Shown here piece after piece: positions 1 through 8,123 of a stretch of 64,000 bases of DNA. Source of the DNA: JAICJR01 sp963848495 (lineage in GTDB: Bacteria > Actinomycetota > Thermoleophilia > Solirubrobacterales > Thermoleophilaceae). Positions within the stretch are counted from its first letter, which is position 1; every line of letters begins with the position of its first letter. Location: the NCBI GenBank assembly GCA_963848495.1, contig CAWKDV010000001.1, positions 752,773-816,772 on the forward strand, read 5' to 3'. A program made the position numbers and the translations under genes. Below the pieces are notes generated by a model. That model was given only the letters and a program-made list of their open reading frames with translations, did not search any database and was not told the DNA's origin.

Positions 1-1053
1 GAGCTGCGCGAATGCGGTCACCTGCGTGCCGAGCGGGATGGTGGCGAACATCAAGAGAGCGACCCCGGCGCGCCAGCGGCCGCGCCCGATCCCGAGCGTG
101 TGACGGAAGAACGCGTCGCCGATCAGGAACAGCGCCACGCCGCCGGCCAGCGACAGCGCCGGCTCGAACGCCAGTGTGTCGGACGCGTGGCCGGTGGCCT
201 TCTTGAGGCTTGCAGCCACACCCACGATGCCGAGCAGGATCGGCAGGTGCCAGTAGCCGAAGGCGTTCAGCGCCATGCGGGGGCGCCGCAGGACCGGCGC
301 CGCGGTCAGCGCCTGCTCGGCCGCCTCGTCGTCGCCGCCGAAGTAGGTCCACCAGAGGCAGGCGCTGAGGGCCAGCCCGAGCAGCGCGACGCCCACGAGA
401 GGCAGGTCGATCGGCAGCCCGGCCGCGCCGATGCCGACCGCCACCACCGACTCGCCGATCGCCACGATCACCACCAGCCCGTGGCGCTCGACGAAGTGAG
501 CCGGGCCGATCTCGAAGCCCTCGGTCTCGGTGAACTGAGGCGTGATCCACTCGAACAGACCGGCGAGCGCCCAGAGCACGTACTGCGCGGTGCCGCCCGC
601 GATCCCGCCCGCCAGCACGAGCAGGCCTGTCACGCCGTTGTAGGGCGCGAGGCCCCTGATCGCCTGCATCACGGTGGCTGACGTGCTGCGGCTGAACAGC
701 AGGGCGTGCACGGAGACCACGACCATGTAGCCGAGGCCGAAGGCCAGGCCGGCGCCGTTGAAGGCCTGCGGGATCGACAGCGCCAGCACCAGGTAGCCGC
801 ACATCCCGCCGAGCAGCAGCAGCCGGCGGCTCGCGCGGTCGGGCGCCACCGCGTTTGTCAGCCAGGCATAGCCGGCGTACATCCACCAGATCACCGCGAG
901 CATCAGCGCCACCTGCAGCACGCCGCGCGCGTCCGGCCGGTTGACAAGCACGGTCGTGAGCTGCGTGATCGTGAAGACGAAGACGAGGTCGAAGAACAGC
1001 TCGAGCGTGGAGACCCGCTCGGGGGCGGCCGACTGGTCGCTGACCGTGGTCAT
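1..1053 (-). CDS. ltrA: Low temperature requirement protein A (LtrA) family membrane protein, 3' truncated
   Basis: The reading frame opens at ATG 1053 and runs off the left edge with 351 codons visible. It begins MTTVSDQSAAPERVSTLELF and continues FFDLVFVF, the hallmark N-terminus of LtrA proteins. Many hydrophobic membrane-spanning stretches follow, with a FERHGL/IALGES-like segment seen here as VERHGLVVIVAIGES. LtrA proteins are polytopic inner-membrane proteins of unknown biochemical role, first linked to growth at low temperature in Listeria. Upstream on the minus strand TACCCT lies exactly 7 nt before the ATG, so the mRNA is probably leaderless. The decayed IS481-type element lies just upstream of it. 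Family assignment is firm; function is not. Confidence 0.85.
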   Translation of the reverse strand, partial: MTTVSDQSAAPERVSTLELFFDLVFVFTITQLTTVLVNRPDARGVLQVALMLAVIWWMYAGYAWLTNAVAPDRASRRLLLLGGMCGYLVLALSIPQAFNGAGLAFGLGYMVVVSVHALLFSRSTSATVMQAIRGLAPYNGVTGLLVLAGGIAGGTAQYVLWALAGLFEWITPQFTETEGFEIGPAHFVERHGLVVIVAIGESVVAVGIGAAGLPIDLPLVGVALLGLALSACLWWTYFGGDDEAAEQALTAAPVLRRPRMALNAFGYWHLPILLGIVGVAASLKKATGHASDTLAFEPALSLAGGVALFLIGDAFFRHTLGIGRGRWRAGVALLMFATIPLGTQVTAFAQL

Positions 1054-1082
1054 CGCGGCCAGGGTAGGGCGCGCGGCGGCCG

Positions 1083-2085
1083 CTAGTTGTCCTGCCCACG
1101 GACAGTTGTGAACGCTGGTGGGCGGACGGTCGCCGCGTGAGGCTGTGTGGTCTGCGGCGGTTGTAGTAGCGGATGAAGGATGCCAGCGCGCGTGAGCGTT
1201 CGGTGGAGTTGGGCCAGTTGTGCGGCGTCGGCCCATTCGGTCATTGAGCGTGCGGATGAGAGCGGGCTCGACTTTCGCCGTTCCAGCGCGGCGTGTAGGC
1301 GCGGACAGGTCGATTGCTGGCGAGCACCGGCACGCGCGAGCACGTCCTTGAAGGCACCCGCCTTGGTGGTAGGCGTACGCGTTGTCGGTGAGGACGGCCT
1401 CGGCGCGGCGAGAGCCCGAGCTGCGGCGAGGAGTGCTCGATCGCCCTTGCCAGCACGGCTGCGAGCGGTGGCGCCGTCCTTGCGCTGGTGCTGTTCGACG
1501 TAGGCGTAGCGAGAGCGGTCGTCGACAACGCAGGTGCAGATAGACGACTCCCAGGCGGTGGCGGCGCGGCGTGGCCCGTGCCCGAGCCGATCCCCGGTGA
1601 CGCGGTGGGCCGGGGCGGCGGAAGCGCGGCAGCTCGGCCGAGTGTCGACGTGCAGCAGCGCACCCGGTCGCGACCATTCGTAGCGGCGAAAGGTCTGGCG
1701 CTCGCCGCGCCGGCGCCGCGAGAGCCCGTGGCGGCGAAGGACCTTCCAGATCGTCGAGCGAGCGCGCCGGACAACTCCCGGCCAGCCCGCCCTGGGCCGG
1801 AGCCCCGTCTCGCGCCGCGCTCTCAGGGATCGGCTCCTCCTCGCCCGCGCTCAGGCGACGCGGCTGGCGCCGCGGCCGTGCTCGAGCGATCGAGCAGCCA
1901 CGCCACCACCAAACCGCTCCTCCTCGCTCGCCATGCCGATAGCGCCGCCACCAACGATCTGGCCGTCGCCGGCGCCACGCAGAAGGCGGCGGCCGCCGCC
2001 CTCTGCGTCATCCCCTGCTCGATCGCCTGAGCGAGCGCGAGCGCTGCCTGCTGGTCCGAGCTTGGCGTCTAGCGCTGAAGCTGCA
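1083..2085 (-). pseudogene. Decayed IS481-family transposase
   Basis: Pieces of an IS481-type DDE transposase are spread over several minus-strand frames. From 2085 leftward: MQLQR followed at once by an in-frame TAG; a helix-turn-helix stretch (MTQRAAAAAFCVAPATARSL); LLDRSS; IWKVLRRHGLSR; a LLHVDTRP block carrying the first catalytic Asp; VVDDRSRYAYVE; RAYTPRWNGE (normally RPYTPRTNGK); and a C-terminus PPAFTTVRGQDN at 1083 resembling the usual ending RVHNVCGQDN. At least three frameshifts and one early stop make it non-functional. No convincing terminal inverted repeats or target duplication were found by eye. It is most likely an old insertion, although some indels could be sequencing errors. 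Confidence 0.75.
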
Positions 2086-2187
2086 TGCCGGGCCCTCCTT
2101 CGGGCTGTTGCAGTCCTCGCAGACCCACAGCCTCAGCGAGCGGCCCGGACGTCTTCCAGCCGTTCACAACCTGTGTGGGCGGTTCAG

Positions 2188-3774
2188 CTAGTGGCAGATC
2201 AGGCGCTGCTCCTTGCAGGGCTGCTCGGCGCTCAGCACCACGCGGTCGGCTTGCGCCGCGCCGGTGAACGGCTCGGCCTGAACGAGGTCCACCGAGTCGA
2301 GCACCCCGGGCGAGCTCACGTTCAGGTAGGCGAAGCCCACCGCCGTCTTCGAGATGCCGAACAGGCCCCCCGCCCCGACGGTGCCGCCGTCGGCGACCAC
2401 GATCGAGCCGTACTTGTCCACGTGCTGCTTGTGGTCGTGGCCGGTCAGGACGATCAGCGGGTCGCTGTAGCCGTCGGCGTGGAGCGTGCGCGCCAGCGTC
2501 TGCGCGAGGCCGCTCTCGTGCACCAGCACCACGTCCGGCTTCTGCGGCAGCTTCTCGAACCAGGCCACGAGCTCCTCGCCGGCCGTCTGGAAGGCGAGGT
2601 CGCCGTCCGGGAGCTGAGCGAACGAGAAGATGCGCTTGGGGTCGCCCGGATCGTCGCTGTGCGACTCGAACGGGTCCTCGTAGCCGGCGACCTTCATGCC
2701 GAACAGCTTCTGCACCGGCTTGCCGTCCGTGCGCCCGTTCGGCAGCAGCCGGCCGGTGCTCGTCAGCACGGTCACCCCCGCCTGCGTCAGGCGGTGCATC
2801 AGGAGCACCGAGTCGTGGTTGCCAGAGGTGGCCACCACGGGGGCGCCGAGCTTGGCGAAGCTCCGCACCAGCAGCCGGCTCTCCTCGGCGCTGCCCGTCT
2901 GGCCGAAGTCGCCCGGGAAGAAGATCGGCTCGCCGCGGAACTCGCGCCCCACCGCGTCGAGCGCCGGCAGGTTGTCGTGCAGGTCCGAGGCCAGCACCAT
3001 CTGGTGTGTGGGCGGCGCCTCGCGCGTGAAGCGCCCGCCGGCCGCCACCAGGGCCGCAAAGCCGCCCAGCGCGCGCTGGACCTGCGACGTGTAGCCGGCG
3101 CCCTCCCGCTGCGCGTTGTTCGCCACGTTGAGGAGCTGCTCGAGCTCGGCGCCGCGCGCGTAGAAGCGCGGGTGGTCGAAGGCGCTCGAGTCGAAGCTCG
3201 TGGCGATCCGCAGCAGGATGACCCCGCCGATCAGGATCGCGCACAGGGGCGGGGTGGCCGCCATCACGAACAGGTGCCCGCGCGGCACGCTCGGCCGGCC
3301 GACGAGCGCGGCCGCCAGCAGGAGCCCCATCAGCAGCGCGCCGCCAATCGCCCAGCGGTAGGCGCGCAGCAGCGAGGCGCGAGCAGCCTTGCGCGCGTCG
3401 CGCTCCGCCACCGCCAGCACCGTGCCGTTGCCGCCGGCGGCGCTCACCACGCTGCGGCGGTTCACCGCGCGCGGCTCGACGTGCACCGTCACGGGAGCGT
3501 GGAAGGCGTGAGCGCGAGCGCCCCAGTCGGCGATCGGCACGAAGGCGTCCACGCGGCCCTTCAGCGAGGGGGAGATCGAGACGGAGATCGTGCCGAGAGC
3601 CGTGCGGTGCGTGGTCTTGCCGGCCAGCCGCAGTCCCAGCACCATCCCCACCAGCGCCAGCGCGAGCAGACCGAGCCCGAGCCACAGCGTCGAGGGCGGC
3701 CTGAGTTTGCGCAGGGGCAGCCTCGCGCGCCGCAATCGCGGCGCACCGTCTCGTCGCTCGAGCAGCTGAAGCAT
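2188..3774 (-). CDS. Membrane-anchored metallophosphoesterase
   Basis: A 528-residue protein with a hydrophobic segment at about residues 30-51 and two more at about 142-190, followed by a calcineurin-like phosphoesterase domain. The metal-binding signature is complete: SDLHDN (263-268), GD (288-289), GNHD (318-321), VHES (418-421) and GHDH (445-448). The catalytic domain should bind two metal ions and cleave a phosphomono- or diester; the membrane segments place it at the membrane, but the side is not certain. The substrate cannot be told from sequence. The ATG at 3774 precedes a basic N-terminus and then the first membrane segment. It stands alone, with the IS481 remnant downstream. Confidence 0.85.
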   Translation of the reverse strand: MLQLLERRDGAPRLRRARLPLRKLRPPSTLWLGLGLLALALVGMVLGLRLAGKTTHRTALGTISVSISPSLKGRVDAFVPIADWGARAHAFHAPVTVHVEPRAVNRRSVVSAAGGNGTVLAVAERDARKAARASLLRAYRWAIGGALLMGLLLAAALVGRPSVPRGHLFVMAATPPLCAILIGGVILLRIATSFDSSAFDHPRFYARGAELEQLLNVANNAQREGAGYTSQVQRALGGFAALVAAGGRFTREAPPTHQMVLASDLHDNLPALDAVGREFRGEPIFFPGDFGQTGSAEESRLLVRSFAKLGAPVVATSGNHDSVLLMHRLTQAGVTVLTSTGRLLPNGRTDGKPVQKLFGMKVAGYEDPFESHSDDPGDPKRIFSFAQLPDGDLAFQTAGEELVAWFEKLPQKPDVVLVHESGLAQTLARTLHADGYSDPLIVLTGHDHKQHVDKYGSIVVADGGTVGAGGLFGISKTAVGFAYLNVSSPGVLDSVDLVQAEPFTGAAQADRVVLSAEQPCKEQRLICH

Positions 3775-3837
3775 GACTACGAAAACCGCCGCTGTCGGGG
3801 ACGTCGCGGTGCCGGTCTCAGACGATACGCACCGGCG

Positions 3838-4638
3838 TCAGCGCCTGAGTGCGATCCGCTCGACGAGCGCTCGCTGACCGGCGTCGAGCCACGGCGGCTC
3901 GCCCGCCGCCGCGTTCTCGCTTGCGCGCTCCGGGCGGCTCGTCGCCGGGATCGGCACCTGCGCGCGCGGGTCGGACAGCACCCATTTCAGCAGCGCCTGG
4001 GCGAACGTCTCCACGCCGAGCTCGCGCAGCTCGTCCGGGCTCGCCGTGCGCCCCACGAGCCCGCCTGCACCGAGGGGCCGCATCACCACCACGCCCAGCC
4101 CGAGCTCCTCCGCCAGCGGCAGGATGCGCGCCTCCACCTCGCGCTCGCGCGGGTTGTAGGGGATCTGGATCGCCTGGATGCGGCCGCTGCGCATCACCCG
4201 CTCGAGCTCGCCGAAGGCGCTCGGCGAGTAGTGGGTCGCGCCGATCAGGCCCACGCGGCCGGTGTCGCGCTCCCGCTCGAGCCAGGCCAGCCGCTCCTGC
4301 CAGTCGAGCAGGTTGTGGATCTGCATCAGCTCGATGTGCCCGCCGAAGAAGCGCAGCTGCTCCGCGTACCTGGCCTCGGCCGCGCCCTGCGTCTGCGACC
4401 AGGTCTTGGTGGCGAGGAAGGCCTCGTCGCGCCGGCCGGCCAGCGCCGCACCGAGCCGCTCCTCCGACTGGCCGTACATCGGCGAGGAGTCGAACACGGT
4501 CGTGCCGGAATCGAGCGCCGCCGTCACCACGGCGTCGACGAGCGGCTGCTCGCTCGCCGGAAGGTCGAACGTCTGCCAGGTGCCTTGGCCGATCACCGGC
4601 AGCTCGATCCCGGTTGCCCCAAAGGCGCGTCTCTCCAT
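3838..4638 (-). CDS. Aldo/keto reductase
   Basis: A 266-residue cytosolic (beta/alpha)8-barrel NADPH-dependent oxidoreductase. The catalytic tetrad is visible: D50 and Y55 in VFDSSPMYGQSE, K78 in LATKTW and H108 in MQIHNLLD. The C-terminal cofactor segment reads QVPIPATSRPERASEN. The start was set at ATG 4638 (MERRAFG); an in-frame ATG at 4647 adds three residues. It is divergent from the VOC gene, with about 20-30 bp between the starts, so both promoters must share that short gap. The substrate is unknown. Family members reduce aldehydes and ketones. Confidence 0.9.
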   Translation of the reverse strand: MERRAFGATGIELPVIGQGTWQTFDLPASEQPLVDAVVTAALDSGTTVFDSSPMYGQSEERLGAALAGRRDEAFLATKTWSQTQGAAEARYAEQLRFFGGHIELMQIHNLLDWQERLAWLERERDTGRVGLIGATHYSPSAFGELERVMRSGRIQAIQIPYNPREREVEARILPLAEELGLGVVVMRPLGAGGLVGRTASPDELRELGVETFAQALLKWVLSDPRAQVPIPATSRPERASENAAAGEPPWLDAGQRALVERIALRR

Positions 4639-4667
4639 CACTCCCATGACATTAGGCTGCCCGGGCC

Positions 4668-5075
4668 ATGCTCCAGGGCCTGACGCACGTGGACATCGTC
4701 TGCCGCGACGTCGAGCGCTCGATCGCCTTCTACCGCGCTGTGCTCGACCTCCCCGAGCCGGTCGTCTTCGAGGGCGAGCGCGGCGAGCCGATCCACTACC
4801 TGCGCTTCCCGCGCGAGGGCAGCGGTTCGATCGGCCTGCGCGTGGCGTCCGGCCCCGAGGCTGAGCAGCCGTTCGAGCTCTACGCGCCGGGCCTGCACCA
4901 CATCGCCTTCGGCGTCGACACGCCCGCCGAGGTCGACGCCGCCCACGATGCCGCCGTCCGCGCCGGCGCCGAGATCCTGCACGCGCCGCGCGCCTGGCCG
5001 GACTACCACCCTGACTACTACGCGACCTTCCTCTTGGATCCGGACGGCTTCCGGGTGGAGGTACGCTCCAGGTGA
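4668..5075 (+). CDS. VOC-family protein (glyoxalase/dioxygenase fold)
   Basis: A 135-residue vicinal-oxygen-chelate protein with two beta-alpha-beta-beta-beta modules. It opens LTHVDIVCRDVERSIAFYRA, typical of glyoxalase/bleomycin-resistance domains, with a probable metal His at H7; a second conserved segment is LHHIAFGVDT and it ends LLDPDGFRVEV, carrying the usual metal Glu. The next gene overlaps its stop (TGATG), so the two are probably co-translated. TAGGCT sits 9 nt before the ATG and no ribosome-binding site is evident, suggesting a near-leaderless message. The substrate is unknown. Confidence 0.85.
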   Translation: MLQGLTHVDIVCRDVERSIAFYRAVLDLPEPVVFEGERGEPIHYLRFPREGSGSIGLRVASGPEAEQPFELYAPGLHHIAFGVDTPAEVDAAHDAAVRAGAEILHAPRAWPDYHPDYYATFLLDPDGFRVEVRSR

Positions 5076-5428
5076 TGGTCGAGCAGAATGTCGACATCGC
5101 GCGGCGCGGCTGGGAGGCCGCTCAGCGCGGCGATCTCGACGCCATCGCCGCCCTGCTCGATCCGGACGTGAAGTGGCACGGCGGCGACCCGGCGAGCGGC
5201 TGCCAGAACAGCGTCGAGGCGCTCGAGTTCATGCGCCGGGGGCTCATCCGACGTCGTGGAGAAGTGGAGCTGATCGACGTCGTCGGGGCGGGCGACAAGG
5301 TGGTCGTCGTCATGCGAGTCGCGGCCGACACCGTCGTCGCCAACGTGTCCACCTTCCGGGACGGCAAGGTCGTGGAAATGGTCCACTACCCGAGCGCCGA
5401 CGACGCGCTGGCGGCAGCGCTGCACTAG
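5075..5428 (+). CDS. SnoaL-like / nuclear transport factor 2 family protein
   Basis: A small protein of about 117 residues with the NTF2-like cone fold: an N-terminal helix (ARRGWEAAQRGDLDAIAALL), the LLDPDVKWHGG strand, and a C-terminal FRDGKVVEMVHYPSADDAL segment that matches SnoaL-like proteins. Such proteins are often small isomerases or hydrolases, or ligand carriers. Its start overlaps the stop of the VOC gene (ATG 5075, or GTG 5072), indicating coupling. It is followed by the tRNA-derived repeats. No substrate can be assigned. Confidence 0.8.
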   Translation: MVEQNVDIARRGWEAAQRGDLDAIAALLDPDVKWHGGDPASGCQNSVEALEFMRRGLIRRRGEVELIDVVGAGDKVVVVMRVAADTVVANVSTFRDGKVVEMVHYPSADDALAAALH

Positions 5429-5429
5429 C

Positions 5430-5654
5430 GCCCCGGGCAGGATTCGAACCGGAGGCGAGCCTGGAAGGCGAGCGACGTCGCAGGTTCGCTCCTGACGGCT
5501 GGACGCCCCGGGCAGGATTCGAACCGGAGGCGAGCCTGGAAGGCGAGCGACGTCGCAGGTTCGCTCCTGACGGCTGGACGCCCCGGGCAGGATTCGAACC
5601 GGAGGCGAGCCTGGAAGGCGAGCGACGTCGCAGGTTCGCTCCTGACGGCTGGAC
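5430..5654. repeat. Three perfect 75-bp tandem repeats that begin with a copy of the tRNA-Arg 3' end
   Basis: Units start at 5430, 5505 and 5580 and look identical to one another. Each opens with the same 21 bases found at the 3' end of the adjacent tRNA gene (acceptor strand plus most of the T-arm, in plus-strand sense GCCCCGGGCAGGATTCGAACC). Each then diverges into a unique segment that can form small hairpins (GAGCGA paired with TCGCTC). The fourth phase-matched copy, at 5655, is the real tRNA. On the minus strand the units lack a proper acceptor or T stem, so they are not functional tRNAs. The open frame across them is a by-product. Confidence 0.9.
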
Positions 5655-5726
5655 GCCCCGGGCAGGATTCGAACCTGCGACCTACCGCTTAGGAGGCGGT
5701 CGCTCTATCCCCTGAGCTACCGGGGC
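5654..5726 (-). tRNA. tRNA-Arg (anticodon CCU)
   Basis: A 73-nt cloverleaf on the minus strand. The acceptor stem is GCCCCGG paired with CCGGGGC; the D-arm is GCTCAGGGGATAGAGC; the anticodon stem ACCGC/GCGGT encloses CTCCTAA with anticodon CCT; the T-arm is GCAGG-TTCGAAT-CCTGC. The discriminator is G at 5654 and CCA is not encoded. It decodes AGG. It lies directly beside three tandem copies of its own 3' 21 bases. Confidence 0.95.
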
Positions 5727-5750
5727 AGGGGGTCCGAAAGCGTAGCCTCG

Positions 5751-6569
5751 TCAGTCGACCACGCCCGTCGGGATCGTGATCGTGAGGTCGCGGCGCTTGG
5801 CGTCGGCGGTCTTCCCCACCCGCTGCGCCCATGAGCTGGGGGAGCGCATCCAGGCAGGCACGCCGGCTGGGACGTCGCGCTCGGGGATCTCCACTCGCTC
5901 GCCCGGCTTGAAGTCGTCGCCGTAGAGCACGAGCGGTCCCGGCAGGTCCGGGTGCTGGATCTGCGGGTGGAGCTGCTGCAGCGCCTGGTTCCAGTTCTGC
6001 AGCATCGCCTTGATGCCGGCCTTGAGCTTGGTCTTGTCGCCGCCCGAGGCGCTGTCGGGCTGGGTGGGGTGCGTGACGTGGGCATACGGCGGCGAGTGCG
6101 CCGAGCCGTTCGCCGTCGCCCGCCACTTCTGCCAGGCGTCGTCGGCGAGATGGCCGAGCGCCATCACGACCTCGATCTGGTTCGAGGCGAAGATCGCGTC
6201 GAGCCAGCCGTTGCGGTAGCCGACGATCCCGGCGTCGTCCTTGTGGTGCTCGCCGCCCTGCTGGCCGTAGACGCTGTAGAGGAAGGTGTTGACCATCAGG
6301 TAGCTGTGGTCGAAGCCGAGCTTCGCCATCAGCCCCTGCGTCCGGTGCCCCGCCTCGCCCACAAGGATGCGGCGGGCCACCGACTCGGCCGCCGCCGGGT
6401 CCTGCCCGATCACGAGCAGGCGTGCACTGCCGTCGAGCCGGCCGCGGTGGAAGATCGGCCCCCACTCCACGCGGAAGGAGTCGGCCGGGTAGACGTCCTC
6501 GCCGGGGTAGTCGCGCGCTAGCGACGCGAAGGGCTCGCTGACGGGACCGGGGTCGTAGTCGTGTGCCAC
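5751..6569 (-). CDS. Uracil-DNA glycosylase superfamily-like protein
   Basis: A 272-residue protein. A UDG-fold core is suggested by LLVIGQDPAAAES (first active-site loop), a hydrophobic strand with YLMVNTFLYSVYGQ, VVMALGHLADDAW, and a HPTQPDS loop resembling the HPS motif of uracil glycosylases. Four-cysteine Fe-S ligands are absent, so it is not a classic family 4 or 5 enzyme. The start is GTG 6569, chosen because GGAGG lies six bases upstream. That places the first 52 nt inside the end of the amidohydrolase gene, implying translational coupling. Activity on uracil is inferred, not shown. Confidence 0.6.
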   Translation of the reverse strand: MAHDYDPGPVSEPFASLARDYPGEDVYPADSFRVEWGPIFHRGRLDGSARLLVIGQDPAAAESVARRILVGEAGHRTQGLMAKLGFDHSYLMVNTFLYSVYGQQGGEHHKDDAGIVGYRNGWLDAIFASNQIEVVMALGHLADDAWQKWRATANGSAHSPPYAHVTHPTQPDSASGGDKTKLKAGIKAMLQNWNQALQQLHPQIQHPDLPGPLVLYGDDFKPGERVEIPERDVPAGVPAWMRSPSSWAQRVGKTADAKRRDLTITIPTGVVD

Positions 6570-8077
6570 CGTGAACCTCCGGGGTAGTAGTCGCGGACGC
6601 TGTTCAGGAGCCCGCCGTGGATGGGGCTCCTCGCCACCGCTCTGAAGTACGCCGCGTCGTGGGTGAGCGAGTCGAGCGGCGGGATCGTGGCGTCGATCGG
6701 CACCGCCTCGAGCGCGAGCTGGTCCCACGGCTTGTCGGGCAGGAGCCGGTACAGCGGAGCGCCGCGCGCAGCCAGCCTCATGTTGGCCGCGTGCTTGGCC
6801 TGCGGCTTCTGGATCGCGTCGTCGAGCTCGTTCAGCACCTCCTGCCAGCCGATGTCGGCGTCGGGCACGCCCGGGTAGACGAGCACGATCTGGCGCTGGT
6901 AACGGCCCACCTTGATCGCCTCGGCGGTGGTCGCTCCGGCGGCCTGCATCAGTTTGGTGGCGCCGTAGAAGGGCTGGCCGTTGATCGCCACGAAGCGGAC
7001 GTCGTCCTCGAGCGACTCGATCAAATTGCGGTAGGCGTCGCCGCCGCGGTCGCTGGTCACGAGCACGTCGCCGTGGAGGCCTGCCTTCAGCCGCCCCAGC
7101 TTGTCGCCCCAGCCGAGCGCGTCGGCGGGGTTGCAGGTCACCATCTCGCACAGTGCGCGGTCGCTGAACGCGAGTCCGAGGTGGTCGCGGTTCCACATGT
7201 CGGCGACCTTCAGCTCGCCGAGCACGTTCTTCGAGCCGGATGGCGACCAGTCGGCGCCGAGGCAGACGTTCAGGCCGGCGTCCCGCGCCTCGTCCACGTG
7301 CGTCGTGTCGCGGTAGAGCCAGAGGTTCGAGAACGGCGACCAGATCACCGAGCCGCCCTTCGGCCCCCACTCGCTGAAGTTGCCGTTGTCGAGCGCCGTG
7401 CAGTGGATCGCGCCGAGCCGTGGCAGCAGGCACTGGGTCGTGCGCATCTTGTCGTACTCGCCGACCAGCGCCGTGTGGTCGGTGCCCTCGGCCAGGTGGT
7501 AGATGAAGGCGTTGCCATCGAGCATGTGCTGGCGCTCGGTGGCGTACGCCGCGTCGTCCCGCAGCGGCAGCGCCGACTGGAAGACCGACTTCTTGCCGGT
7601 CGTGAACGTCTCGAACTCGACGTTGCGGACGAGCCAGCCCTCGTACGGGTGCGACATCTTGGCCGAGCCCTGCACCGCGGTGGTGCCGCCGATCACGGCC
7701 TTCACCTCCACGTACTTGAGCAGCGCCTTGCCGGCGAGCAGACCGAGCGCGTTGGCCGGGTCGCCGATCTGCGGCTTGTAGTTCTTGTCGTTAGGCCACT
7801 GGTAGCGCGTCGTGTACGGCGCGGAATGGTCCTGCGGCGACCAGAGCGACAGCGCGTTGTAGACCATGTGGCCGTGCAGGTCGATCAGGCCGGGGTAGAT
7901 CGCCCCGCCCGTCCTCACCCGCCGCGCGCCGTCGAAGCCGGGCGGCGGCGGTGCACCTGCCTCCTGGGCGGCGTGGATGAGCTCGTCGCCGCCGATGTAG
8001 AGAGCCCCATCGGGGATCACTGGCCTGTCACCGTCGAAGGTGACGAGCCGGCCGAGAAGTACGAGCGGATCCGTCAC
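6518..8077 (-). CDS. Amidohydrolase-family metal-dependent hydrolase
   Basis: A 519-residue cytosolic protein of the amidohydrolase superfamily. An N-terminal beta-sandwich strand (IYIGGDELIHAA-like) leads into the metal site GLIDLHGHMVYN. A later IHCTALDN segment may carry the histidine ligands, and LGADWSPSGSKN contains the conserved catalytic Asp. The arrangement resembles the cytosine deaminase/chlorohydrolase branch (ATZ/TRZ-like). It begins with GTG 8077 without a strong ribosome-binding site and ends inside the downstream UDG-like gene. The substrate, probably a cyclic amide or amine, cannot be determined. Confidence 0.8.
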   Translation of the reverse strand: MTDPLVLLGRLVTFDGDRPVIPDGALYIGGDELIHAAQEAGAPPPPGFDGARRVRTGGAIYPGLIDLHGHMVYNALSLWSPQDHSAPYTTRYQWPNDKNYKPQIGDPANALGLLAGKALLKYVEVKAVIGGTTAVQGSAKMSHPYEGWLVRNVEFETFTTGKKSVFQSALPLRDDAAYATERQHMLDGNAFIYHLAEGTDHTALVGEYDKMRTTQCLLPRLGAIHCTALDNGNFSEWGPKGGSVIWSPFSNLWLYRDTTHVDEARDAGLNVCLGADWSPSGSKNVLGELKVADMWNRDHLGLAFSDRALCEMVTCNPADALGWGDKLGRLKAGLHGDVLVTSDRGGDAYRNLIESLEDDVRFVAINGQPFYGATKLMQAAGATTAEAIKVGRYQRQIVLVYPGVPDADIGWQEVLNELDDAIQKPQAKHAANMRLAARGAPLYRLLPDKPWDQLALEAVPIDATIPPLDSLTHDAAYFRAVARSPIHGGLLNSVRDYYPGGSRWHTTTTPVPSASPSRR

Positions 8078-8123
8078 GGGGCCAGAGGGAACGGATGCGG
8101 CCGCTACAGCTTAACTGAGCGTT

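Noticed and set aside
1083..2190. Intact IS element with terminal inverted repeats
   Set aside because: GTTGTGAACG-like stretches near both ends are in direct rather than clearly inverted arrangement and no target-site duplication was seen.
1933..4683. A 916-codon plus-strand open frame
   Set aside because: It runs antisense to the metallophosphoesterase and the aldo/keto reductase, whose motifs are complete. Its own translation is Arg/Gln/His-rich with no domain, as expected for high-GC shadow frames.
5430..5654. Possible CRISPR array
   Set aside because: The 75-bp units are contiguous and identical with no variable spacers, and no cas genes are near.
4948..5715. Open frame encoding a repeated PRAGFEPE... 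peptide
   Set aside because: The repeats come from tRNA-derived DNA; PRAGFEPAT is the familiar mistranslation of a tRNA T-arm, not a protein.
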